Source: an uncultured Collinsella sp. | GTDB taxonomy: Bacteria > Actinomycetota > Coriobacteriia > Coriobacteriales > Coriobacteriaceae | Direction: 5' to 3' | NCBI GenBank assembly: GCA_900542635.1 | Contig: UQOJ01000025.1 | Location: 1-27,013 of the forward strand | Length of the DNA stretch: 27,013 nucleotides | Shown: positions 13,508-20,457 of the stretch, piece after piece | Position numbering within the stretch: the stretch's first letter is position 1 | Layout of the letters: every line of letters begins with the position of its first letter | Translations under genes and position numbers: made by a program | Notes under the pieces: generated by a model | What the model was told of the DNA's origin: nothing | Databases searched by the model: none | What the model saw: only the letters and a program-made list of their open reading frames with translations

Positions 13508-13859
13508 GGGCAACTCCTTTGGGTGAAATCGGAAATGTTCATAACAATTTTTTCTCATAGTAACACGCTGCCCATCATCTCGTATATCCGCAGGTACATT
13601 GCGTAATACAGATGAGCGGTAGATATTTGGCGGTAAACGGTCGACCAAAAGAATAGTTAGATGTTATTTTGACCAGACACTTTCCTGACCTGCGGAAATG
13701 CGTTATTTCAGCTGAAGAATAGTCTGATAACAAAAAATTATTATTGAGAATGAGAATCATCTTTAATACGATATGCAATGAAGGCACAACCTCAACCCCG
13801 CACTGCGTCACAATAGAGCGTTAGATGCGAAAACAACTACTTCGAGGATTGGTGGTCAA
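13508..13859. other. divergent regulatory region, YheO-like gene and purine permease
   Basis: These 352 AT-rich bases hold a 10-bp palindrome TTCAGCTGAA (13707-13716), a small TTTCC/GGAAA hairpin (13681-13698), an imperfect inverted repeat with CATC-N2-GTAT and ATAC-N-GATG arms (about 13577-13617), and a probable promoter with a Fur-like box. I looked for a purine riboswitch core and found none. Confidence 0.5.
13744..13772 (+). promoter_or_regulatory. probable permease promoter overlapping a Fur-like box
   Basis: TTGAGA (13744-13749) and TACGAT (13767-13772) are separated by 17 bp, a plausible sigma-70-type promoter. The 19 bases at 13746-13764 (GAGAAT, GAGAAT, C, ATCTTT) match the classic Fur consensus at about 14 positions and cover the -35 and spacer. 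Iron-responsive repression is possible but rests only on this match. Confidence 0.4.
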
Positions 13860-15254
13860 ATGACCCAGGAGACGGTTACGAACGGCACTGAAGCCCTGTT
13901 CACTCGCGAAGGCATGCCTCCCGTTAAGGAAATGATCCCGTGTGCCCTTCAGCACGTACTGGCATCGTTTGCCGGCATCATTACCCCGGCGGTCATCATG
14001 GCCGGCGTCTATGGCTTTAATAGCCAGCAGAGCACCGACATCATTCAGGTCGCGCTCATTCTTTCGGCAATCGATACGGCCCTTCAGGCCTTCGCTCCCT
14101 TCCGTCGCATCGGCGGCGGCCTGCCCATCGTCATGGGCGTTTCGTTCGCGTTCCTGCCGGCCCTGCAGGCCATGGGTGCCTCGGGCTTTAGCTTTGGTGC
14201 GCTGCTGGGCGGCGAGATCGTCGGCGGCGCCGTCGCGGTCCTCTTTGGTCTGGCCTACAGCAAGATCAAGTGGCTGTTCCCGCCCGTCGTGACCGGTACG
14301 GTCATCTTCTCCATCGGCGTATCGCTGTATCCCACGGCCGTCAAGTATATGGCCGGCGGTATGGGTACGCCGCTGTGGGGCACCCCGCAGGCCTGGTGTG
14401 TCGCTCTTATCACCTTCGCCGTGGTCTTTGCGCTCGCCAACTTTGGCAAGGGCACGCTCAAGCTGGGATCCGTGTTCTTTGGCATGATCGTCGGCATGAT
14501 CGTCTCCATCCCCTTTGGCATGATCGACTTCTCCAGCGTCGCCACCGCTCAGGTCTTCGCCCTTCCCAAGCTCATGCCCTACGCGCTCGAGTTTGATCCC
14601 GAGGTCTGCATTACCCTCGCCGTCGTGTTCCCCATGGTTGCTATTCAGGTTATCGGTGACGTCTCCGCCGCCTGCCTGGGCTCCATCGACCGTATGCCCA
14701 CCGAGCGCGAGCTCTCCGGTGCTATCGTGTCCCAGGGCCTCACCTCTATGGTCGGCGGCCTGCTGGGCGGTCTTCCCACCAGCGCCCTTGGCCAGAACGT
14801 GGGCATCATCTGCTCCAACAAGGTCGTCAACAAGTGGGTCTTTGTGATCATCGCGGCCGTCTTTGCCATCGCCGGTCTGTTCCCGCAGCTCTCTGCCGTT
14901 CTTTCCGCTATCCCGCAGCCCGTCATCGGCGGCGCGACCGTCGGCGTCTTTGGCACCATCACCATGAACGGCGTGCGCATGTTCACCCGCGAGGGCCTCA
15001 CGCAGCGCACTACCACTATCGTCGGCACCTCCGTCGTCTTTGGCCTGGGTATCTGGATGGCCAGCGGTTGCCTTGCCGGCGAGGGTATGCCCGCCTGGGT
15101 GTCCACCGTCATCGGCTCCAATGCCGTAACCCCCACCGCCATCATGGCCATTGTCCTTAACCTGATCCTTCCGCAGACGCCGGTCGTGGCTCAGCACATC
15201 GATGCTGCCAAGGACGCTGCCGTGGATCTGGTCTTGCCCGAGAGCAAGAAGTAA
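13860..15254 (+). CDS. NCS2-family purine (xanthine/uric acid) permease
   Basis: A 464-aa polytopic membrane transporter of the nucleobase:cation symporter-2 family, expected to bring xanthine, uric acid or a related purine into the cell with a cation. QHVLASFAGIITPAVI near the N-terminus and ALGQNVGIICSN are the family's substrate-binding and signature regions. Most of the chain is hydrophobic, in keeping with about 14 membrane segments. GAGGAT lies about 10 nt before the ATG. It leads the purine cluster, divergent from the YheO-like regulator. E. coli UacT and XanQ/XanP are the closest functional models; which purine is carried cannot be decided here. Confidence 0.9.
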   Translation: MTQETVTNGTEALFTREGMPPVKEMIPCALQHVLASFAGIITPAVIMAGVYGFNSQQSTDIIQVALILSAIDTALQAFAPFRRIGGGLPIVMGVSFAFLPALQAMGASGFSFGALLGGEIVGGAVAVLFGLAYSKIKWLFPPVVTGTVIFSIGVSLYPTAVKYMAGGMGTPLWGTPQAWCVALITFAVVFALANFGKGTLKLGSVFFGMIVGMIVSIPFGMIDFSSVATAQVFALPKLMPYALEFDPEVCITLAVVFPMVAIQVIGDVSAACLGSIDRMPTERELSGAIVSQGLTSMVGGLLGGLPTSALGQNVGIICSNKVVNKWVFVIIAAVFAIAGLFPQLSAVLSAIPQPVIGGATVGVFGTITMNGVRMFTREGLTQRTTTIVGTSVVFGLGIWMASGCLAGEGMPAWVSTVIGSNAVTPTAIMAIVLNLILPQTPVVAQHIDAAKDAAVDLVLPESKK

Positions 15255-15271
15255 CCAATTCGGTGCTATTC

Positions 15272-15301
15272 GTCGGCGGACGCATCGCCTCGTCCGCCGA
15301 C
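15272..15301 (+). promoter_or_regulatory. hairpin between permease and ssnA
   Basis: GTCGGCGGACG (15272-15282) pairs with CGTCCGCCGAC (15291-15301). Further small hairpins follow in the 195-nt gap (a CTTCAAAGGG/CCCTTTGGTGAAG-like stem near 15324-15351 and TCAGAGG/CCTCTGA near 15410-15432). No T-tract follows, so these may be processing or partial attenuation structures that set different levels for the transporter and the enzymes. Confidence 0.5.
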
Positions 15302-15449
15302 GCCATGCGGCGCCAAGCCGCACTTCAAAGGGCTTGTCCCTTTGGTGAAGCGTTGACGGGAGAGGGCCCGTTTCCGGTGTAGGCCGGCGCTTCGCACTCC
15401 GCCATGTCAGAGGTGTCAAACCCCGCCTCTGATGTTGAAGGGAGCATCC

Positions 15450-16805
15450 ATGCTTCTGGTCGCTAACGGTTCCGTCTTTACCCGCAACGCTCAGACCCCG
15501 TTCATTCCAAACGGTGCGGTCGCCATTGACGGAGATACGATCGTCGAAGTGGGCCCCGAGCGCGAGCTCAAGGCCAAGTACCCGGATGCCGAGTACGTCG
15601 ATGCCCGGGGCAACCTCATCATGCCCGGACTCATCAACTGCCACACCCACATCTACTCGGGTCTGGCCCGCGGCCTTGCCATTAAGGGCTGCAACCCCAC
15701 CAACTTCCTGGAGAATCTTGAGCAGCAGTGGTGGAAGATCGACGACAACCTGACGCTCGACGGCACCAAGGCCAGCGCCTATGCCACGATTTTGGACTCC
15801 ATCCGTGATGGCGTCACCACGATCTTCGATCACCATGCGAGCTTCTGCGAGATCCCGGGAAGCCTCTTTACCATTAAGGATGCAGCTCAGGAGCTGGGCA
15901 TGCGTTCGTGCCTGTGCTACGAGGTCTCCGATCGCCGCGGCCAGGAAAAGTGCGACCAGGCCATTGCCGAGAACGCCGAATTTGCCCAGTGGGCCGCCAA
16001 GGAGCGTCGCGATAACGACAACCACATGATCGCCGCCATGTTTGGCGGACATGCTACCTTTACGCTTTCGGACGAGACCATGGATAAGATGGCCGAGGCC
16101 AACAACGGCCTGACCGGCTTCCACATCCATGTGTGCGAGGGCATGAACGACGTGTGGGATTCCCGCCTCAACCGCGGTGGTATCAGCCCCGTCGAGCGCC
16201 TGCTACAGCACAACCTGCTGGGTCCCGACACCATGCTCGGCCACTGCATCCACGTGACGCCTGCCGAGATGGATATCGTCAAGGAGTCCGGCACTTGGCT
16301 GGTCAACAACCCCGAATCCAATATGGGCAACGCCGTGGGCTGCGCCCCCGTGCTCGAGTTCTTCCGCCGCGGCATCCCCGTGTGCATGGGCACCGACGCC
16401 TACACCCACGATATGCTCGAGAGCCTTAAGGTCTTCCTGATTATTCAGCGCCACAACGCCGCCATGCCCAACGTGGGCTGGTGCGAGGCCATGACGATGC
16501 TGTTCGAGAACAACGCCAAGATGGCGAGCAAGTACTTCGATCGCAAGCTCGGTGTGCTCGAGGCCGGCGCTGCCGCCGACGTTATCGTTATGGACTACAA
16601 GCCCTTTACGCCGCTGAGCGAGGAGAACATCGACGGTCACATGCTCTTTGGCATGATGGGCAAAAACTGCCGCACCACCATCATCAACGGCCGCGTCCTG
16701 TACAAGGATCGCGAGTTCGTTGGCATTGATGAGGACAAGATCAACGCGTGGACCATGGCTGAGTCCAAGAAGCTCTGGAGTACGCTCAACGATCGCGTGT
16801 ATTAA
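15450..16805 (+). CDS. ssnA: SsnA-type amidohydrolase
   Basis: A 451-aa metal-dependent hydrolase of the amidohydrolase superfamily (deaminase/chlorohydrolase branch), close in length to E. coli SsnA (about 440 aa). PGLINCHTHIYSGLARG holds the HxH metal pair (His65, His67). Later HIHVCEG, GHCIHVTP and GTDAYTHDM give the remaining metal-binding His and Asp. ATG 15450 is chosen for AGGGAG 6 nt upstream and a start (MLLVANGSVFT) that fits the beta-sandwich; an in-frame ATG at 15432 lacks a ribosome binding site. In gut anaerobes ssnA sits with ygfK and xdhD in a purine-degradation cluster. Its exact substrate is not settled from sequence. Confidence 0.88.
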   Translation: MLLVANGSVFTRNAQTPFIPNGAVAIDGDTIVEVGPERELKAKYPDAEYVDARGNLIMPGLINCHTHIYSGLARGLAIKGCNPTNFLENLEQQWWKIDDNLTLDGTKASAYATILDSIRDGVTTIFDHHASFCEIPGSLFTIKDAAQELGMRSCLCYEVSDRRGQEKCDQAIAENAEFAQWAAKERRDNDNHMIAAMFGGHATFTLSDETMDKMAEANNGLTGFHIHVCEGMNDVWDSRLNRGGISPVERLLQHNLLGPDTMLGHCIHVTPAEMDIVKESGTWLVNNPESNMGNAVGCAPVLEFFRRGIPVCMGTDAYTHDMLESLKVFLIIQRHNAAMPNVGWCEAMTMLFENNAKMASKYFDRKLGVLEAGAAADVIVMDYKPFTPLSEENIDGHMLFGMMGKNCRTTIINGRVLYKDREFVGIDEDKINAWTMAESKKLWSTLNDRVY

Positions 16806-16815
16806 TCCAATTGGA

Positions 16816-16858
16816 GATTCGCGCGCGTCGGATGTTTCGCCGCATCCGGCGCGTGCAT
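16816..16858 (+). promoter_or_regulatory. hairpin between ssnA and ygfK
   Basis: A GCGCG-T-CGGATG arm (about 16821-16833) pairs with CATCCG-G-CGCG (about 16844-16854) around TTTCGCCG. There is no T-tract. It sits in a 149-nt gap and may protect or partition the message, as intercistronic stems often do. Confidence 0.4.
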
Positions 16859-16954
16859 AGGCGGCCTCCGCGGGGTCGCCGGCGCTGTGCTAGCGCTACA
16901 CCGTATTTGCGCCCGTCGCGCGGTCTCGCCGGGCGTTACAGAGAGGAGCTCACT

Positions 16955-19954
16955 ATGAGCGACATCATGAGGCCGATCCCGTTTTCGCAGCTGATGAACT
17001 GGATCATCGAGGAGCACAAGACTCAGGGCGCCGTCTTTGGCGTGCGCAAGATGGTCACGACCAACCAGGAGGGCGCGCTTCCCATTTTTGACGAGCGCAT
17101 CGAGACTCCGTTTGGCCCGGCCGCCGGCCCCAACACGCAGCTTGCCCAGAACATCGTGGCATCCTACGTGGCCGGTTCACGCTTCTTTGAGCTCAAGACC
17201 GTTCAGGTGATGGACGGCGAGGAGCTCTCCAAGTGTGTGAACAAGCCCTGCATCGTGGCGCAGGACGAGTGCTACAACTGCGAGTGGTCGACCGAGCTCG
17301 AGGTTCCGCAGGCCTTTGCCGAGTACGTGAAGGCATGGTTTGCCTGCCACCTGATTGCCCGCGAGTATGGTCTGGGCAGCCCGGACGGCTTTGTCTTTAA
17401 CATGTCCGTGGGCTATGACCTGGAGGGTATCAAGAGCCCCAAGGTCGATGCGTACATTGAGGGCATGAAGGACGCCAGCGGCTCCGAGGTTTGGAACGAG
17501 TGCCGCACGTGGGCGCTCGCTAACCTGGACAAGTTTGAGCATGTCGATGCTGCGTTTGTCGAGTCCATCCCGGCGCGCGTCTCCAACTCCATTACCGAGT
17601 CCACGCTGCACGGCTGCCCGCCCGCCGAGATCGAGCGCATCGCGACCTACCTCATCACCGAGAAGGGCCTCAACACCTACATCAAGTGCAACCCCACGCT
17701 GCTGGGCTATGAGTTTGCCCGCCAGCGCCTCAACGAGCTGGGCTTTGACTACATCGTCTTCGATGACACGCACTTCCGCGAGGACCTGCAGTGGGCCGAT
17801 GCCGTGCCCATGTTCGAGCGCCTGATTGCCCTGTGCGCCGAGCGCGGTTTGGAGTTTGGCGTCAAGCTCACCAACACCTTCCCCGTCGATGTGACGAGGA
17901 ACGAGCTGCCCTCCACCGAGATGTACATGTCGGGCCGTTCGCTGTTCTCGCTGACCATCGAGGCCGCCCGCCGCATTACCGAGCAGTTCGATGGCAAGCT
18001 GCGCATCAGCTACTCCGGCGGTGCTACGGTCTACAACATCCGCGCCCTGTACGATGCCGGCATTTGGCCCGTCACCCTGGCGACCGACGTGCTCAAGCCT
18101 GGTGGCTACGAGCGCTTTAGCCAGATGGCCGGCGAGTTTACCGATCTGGACGGCAAGCCGTTTGAGGGTGTCTCTCTCGACGCCGTGACCGCGATCCAGG
18201 TCGATTCGCTTACCAACCCGCTCTATAAGAAGCCGCTGCGCCCGCTGCCCGATCGCAAGGTCGCCGGTAAGAGCCCGCTTTCCGACTGCTTTACCACGCC
18301 GTGCCGCACGAGCTGCCCCATCCAGCAGGATATTCCCGCCTACCTGGCGGCTGTTGACGAGGGTCGCTACGAGGACGCGCTCAACATTATCATCGAGCGC
18401 AACGCCCTGCCGTTCATTACCGGCACCATCTGTCCGCATCCCTGCGGCCGTGCCTGCGAGCGTGCGTTCTACGAGCCCGAGGGCGCCCAGATTCGCGCCA
18501 GCAAGCTCAAGGCCGCCCGCGAGGCCATGACCGCCGTGCTGCCCAAGCTGCGCGCCCAGGCCATCGCAAACGACGGCGAGCGCAACGTTGCCGTTATCGG
18601 CGGCGGCCCGGCCGGCCTGGCGACGGCGTTCTTCCTGACGCGTGCCGGCGTGCCCGTCACCATCTTCGAGGCCCGCGACTCTCTCGGCGGCGTGGTCCGT
18701 CACGTGATCCCCGAGTTCCGTATCGCCAGCGACGATATCTCCCACGATGCCGAGCTCTGCCTGGCCTTTGGCGCCAAGGTGCAGCTCAACGCTCGCGTTG
18801 ATTCCATCGACGAACTCAAGGCTCAAGGCTTTACTGACGTGGTCGTGGCCACCGGTGCCTGGATGCCCGGCTCTGCGGGCTTGGGCGAGGGTGCCGAGCT
18901 CGATGTGCTGGAGTTCCTCGAGGCCGCCAAGAAGGGCGAGAAACTCGAACTGGGCGAGGACGTCGTGGTCATTGGCGCCGGCAACACCGCCATGGACGCG
19001 GCCCGCGTGGCCAAGCGCCTGGCCGGCGTGAAGAACGTGCGCCTGGTGTATCGCCGCACCAAGAAGCAGATGCCCGCCGACGAGGAAGAGCTCGATCTTG
19101 CTCTTGCCGACGGCGTTGAGTTCTGCGAGCTGCTGGCGCCCAAGGCGCTCAACGGCTCCGTGCTGACCTGCGACGTTATGGAGCTCGGCGAGCCGGATGC
19201 AAGCGGCCGTCGCAGTCCCGTCGCCACGGGCGAGACCGTCGAGCTTTCCGCCACCACGGTGATCTGCGCCGTGGGCGAGGGCATCGATGCCAGCCTTTAC
19301 GATGCCGCGGGCGTCGAGCACGACCGTCGCGGCCGTCTTGCCGCCACCTCCACCGGCGTTGAGGGCGTCTGGGCTGCGGGCGACTGCCGTCGCGGTCCTG
19401 CCACCGTGGTCGAGGCTATCGCCGACGCCGCGGAGGTCGCCCGTGCCATCGCCGGCGTGGACTTTAACAAGTACGCCGACTGCAACGAGCAGGCCGGCCG
19501 CGAGGACACCTGCTACGAGCGCAAGGGGTCGCTGTGCCGCGACAAGCGCAACTGCACCAAGACCCGCTGCCTGGGCTGCGGCTCGGTGTGCGAGGTCTGC
19601 TGCGACGTGTGCCCCAACCGCGCCAACGTGGCAATTAAGGTGCCGGGCCTGGCCAAGCATCAGGTCGTCCATGTCGACGGCATGTGCAACGAGTGCGGTA
19701 ACTGCGCCGTGTTCTGCCCCTACCAGGAGGGTCGTCCCTACAAGGACAAGCTCACCCTGTTCTGGAGCGAGCAGGACATGGAGAACTCCGAGAACGAGGG
19801 CTTCCTGGCCGTGGACGAGGACCACTTTAAGGTCCGCGTCGCCGGCACGGTCCGCACCGTCTCGGTCGATGCCGTCAACACCGGTCTTCCCGAGGCCGTC
19901 CGCCTGACCATCAGGGCCGTGCGCGACAACTATTCGTACCTTCTTAAGAAATAG
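16955..19954 (+). CDS. ygfK: YgfK: flavin/Fe-S oxidoreductase of purine catabolism
   Basis: A 999-aa protein like E. coli YgfK (about 1030 aa), annotated as a putative selenate reductase Fe-S subunit. Residues 1-430 resemble a dihydroorotate/dihydropyrimidine dehydrogenase-like FMN barrel (TPFGPAAGPNTQLAQN at 51-66). From about 445 there is a GltD-like part: Cys-rich CRTSCP and CPHPCGRACE, an FAD GGGPAG at about 546, and an NAD(P)-binding VVIGAGNTAMDAARV at about 670. The C-terminus has CLGCGSVCEVCCDVCPN (about 871) and CNECGNCAVFCP (about 910) for Fe-S clusters. GAGAGGAG precedes the ATG; an upstream in-frame start at 16811 would add an Arg-rich stretch from a structured gap. It probably moves electrons between NAD(P)H, ferredoxin and a purine intermediate. 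Confidence 0.9.
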   Translation: MSDIMRPIPFSQLMNWIIEEHKTQGAVFGVRKMVTTNQEGALPIFDERIETPFGPAAGPNTQLAQNIVASYVAGSRFFELKTVQVMDGEELSKCVNKPCIVAQDECYNCEWSTELEVPQAFAEYVKAWFACHLIAREYGLGSPDGFVFNMSVGYDLEGIKSPKVDAYIEGMKDASGSEVWNECRTWALANLDKFEHVDAAFVESIPARVSNSITESTLHGCPPAEIERIATYLITEKGLNTYIKCNPTLLGYEFARQRLNELGFDYIVFDDTHFREDLQWADAVPMFERLIALCAERGLEFGVKLTNTFPVDVTRNELPSTEMYMSGRSLFSLTIEAARRITEQFDGKLRISYSGGATVYNIRALYDAGIWPVTLATDVLKPGGYERFSQMAGEFTDLDGKPFEGVSLDAVTAIQVDSLTNPLYKKPLRPLPDRKVAGKSPLSDCFTTPCRTSCPIQQDIPAYLAAVDEGRYEDALNIIIERNALPFITGTICPHPCGRACERAFYEPEGAQIRASKLKAAREAMTAVLPKLRAQAIANDGERNVAVIGGGPAGLATAFFLTRAGVPVTIFEARDSLGGVVRHVIPEFRIASDDISHDAELCLAFGAKVQLNARVDSIDELKAQGFTDVVVATGAWMPGSAGLGEGAELDVLEFLEAAKKGEKLELGEDVVVIGAGNTAMDAARVAKRLAGVKNVRLVYRRTKKQMPADEEELDLALADGVEFCELLAPKALNGSVLTCDVMELGEPDASGRRSPVATGETVELSATTVICAVGEGIDASLYDAAGVEHDRRGRLAATSTGVEGVWAAGDCRRGPATVVEAIADAAEVARAIAGVDFNKYADCNEQAGREDTCYERKGSLCRDKRNCTKTRCLGCGSVCEVCCDVCPNRANVAIKVPGLAKHQVVHVDGMCNECGNCAVFCPYQEGRPYKDKLTLFWSEQDMENSENEGFLAVDEDHFKVRVAGTVRTVSVDAVNTGLPEAVRLTIRAVRDNYSYLLKK

Positions 19955-19965
19955 GCGAGTCTCTT

Positions 19966-20445
19966 ATGGCCAAATCCATTCAACATAACGTGGCCTACGT
20001 TGCCTGCGGAAGTGGTTGCGCTTCCGCAGGCGGCGACGCCCGCTGCAGCGAAGGCTGCATTGGCTGTGGCGCCTGCGTCACGGCCTGCCCCCACGGCGCC
20101 ATTGCGCTGGTCGATGGCATCGCCCGCGTGGATCGCTCCAAGTGCACGGGCTGTGGCCTGTGCGGTATGGCGTGCCCGCAGCGCGTGATTGCCTTCGTTC
20201 CCGGCTACCAGAACATTCTGGTGCGCTGCAACAACACAGATAAGGGCGCCATCGCTCGCAAGATCTGCGACACGAGCTGCATCGGTTGCGGCATGTGCGC
20301 TAAAAAGTGCCCTGCCGGCGCTATCCGCATCGAGGACAACTGCGCCCATATCGACGGCGTGGACTGCCTGTCGTGCGGCATGTGCGCCGTCGTCTGCCCG
20401 CATGGCGCCATCCACGACCGCACCGGCATCGCCGCCGGCGTGTAG
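19966..20445 (+). CDS. ferredoxin with four 4Fe-4S motifs (YgfS/HydN-like)
   Basis: A 159-aa soluble electron carrier. Four complete CxxCxxCxxxCP motifs are visible: CIGCGACVTACP, CTGCGLCGMACP, CIGCGMCAKKCP and CLSCGMCAVVCP, enough for four 4Fe-4S clusters. Extra Cys near the N-terminus (CGSGC, ARCSEGC) may be additional ligands. E. coli YgfS, in the same purine region, is of similar size and type. It lies 11 nt after ygfK and 12 nt before xdhD, so it is most likely the link passing electrons between XdhD and YgfK (inference). The ribosome binding site is weak. Confidence 0.88.
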   Translation: MAKSIQHNVAYVACGSGCASAGGDARCSEGCIGCGACVTACPHGAIALVDGIARVDRSKCTGCGLCGMACPQRVIAFVPGYQNILVRCNNTDKGAIARKICDTSCIGCGMCAKKCPAGAIRIEDNCAHIDGVDCLSCGMCAVVCPHGAIHDRTGIAAGV

Positions 20446-20457
20446 AAGGGAATCACC

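Noticed and set aside
13508..13859. Purine riboswitch before the permease
   Set aside because: I looked for the three-helix fold with the conserved TTTCTACC-type core and did not find it; only generic inverted repeats and promoter-like elements are visible.
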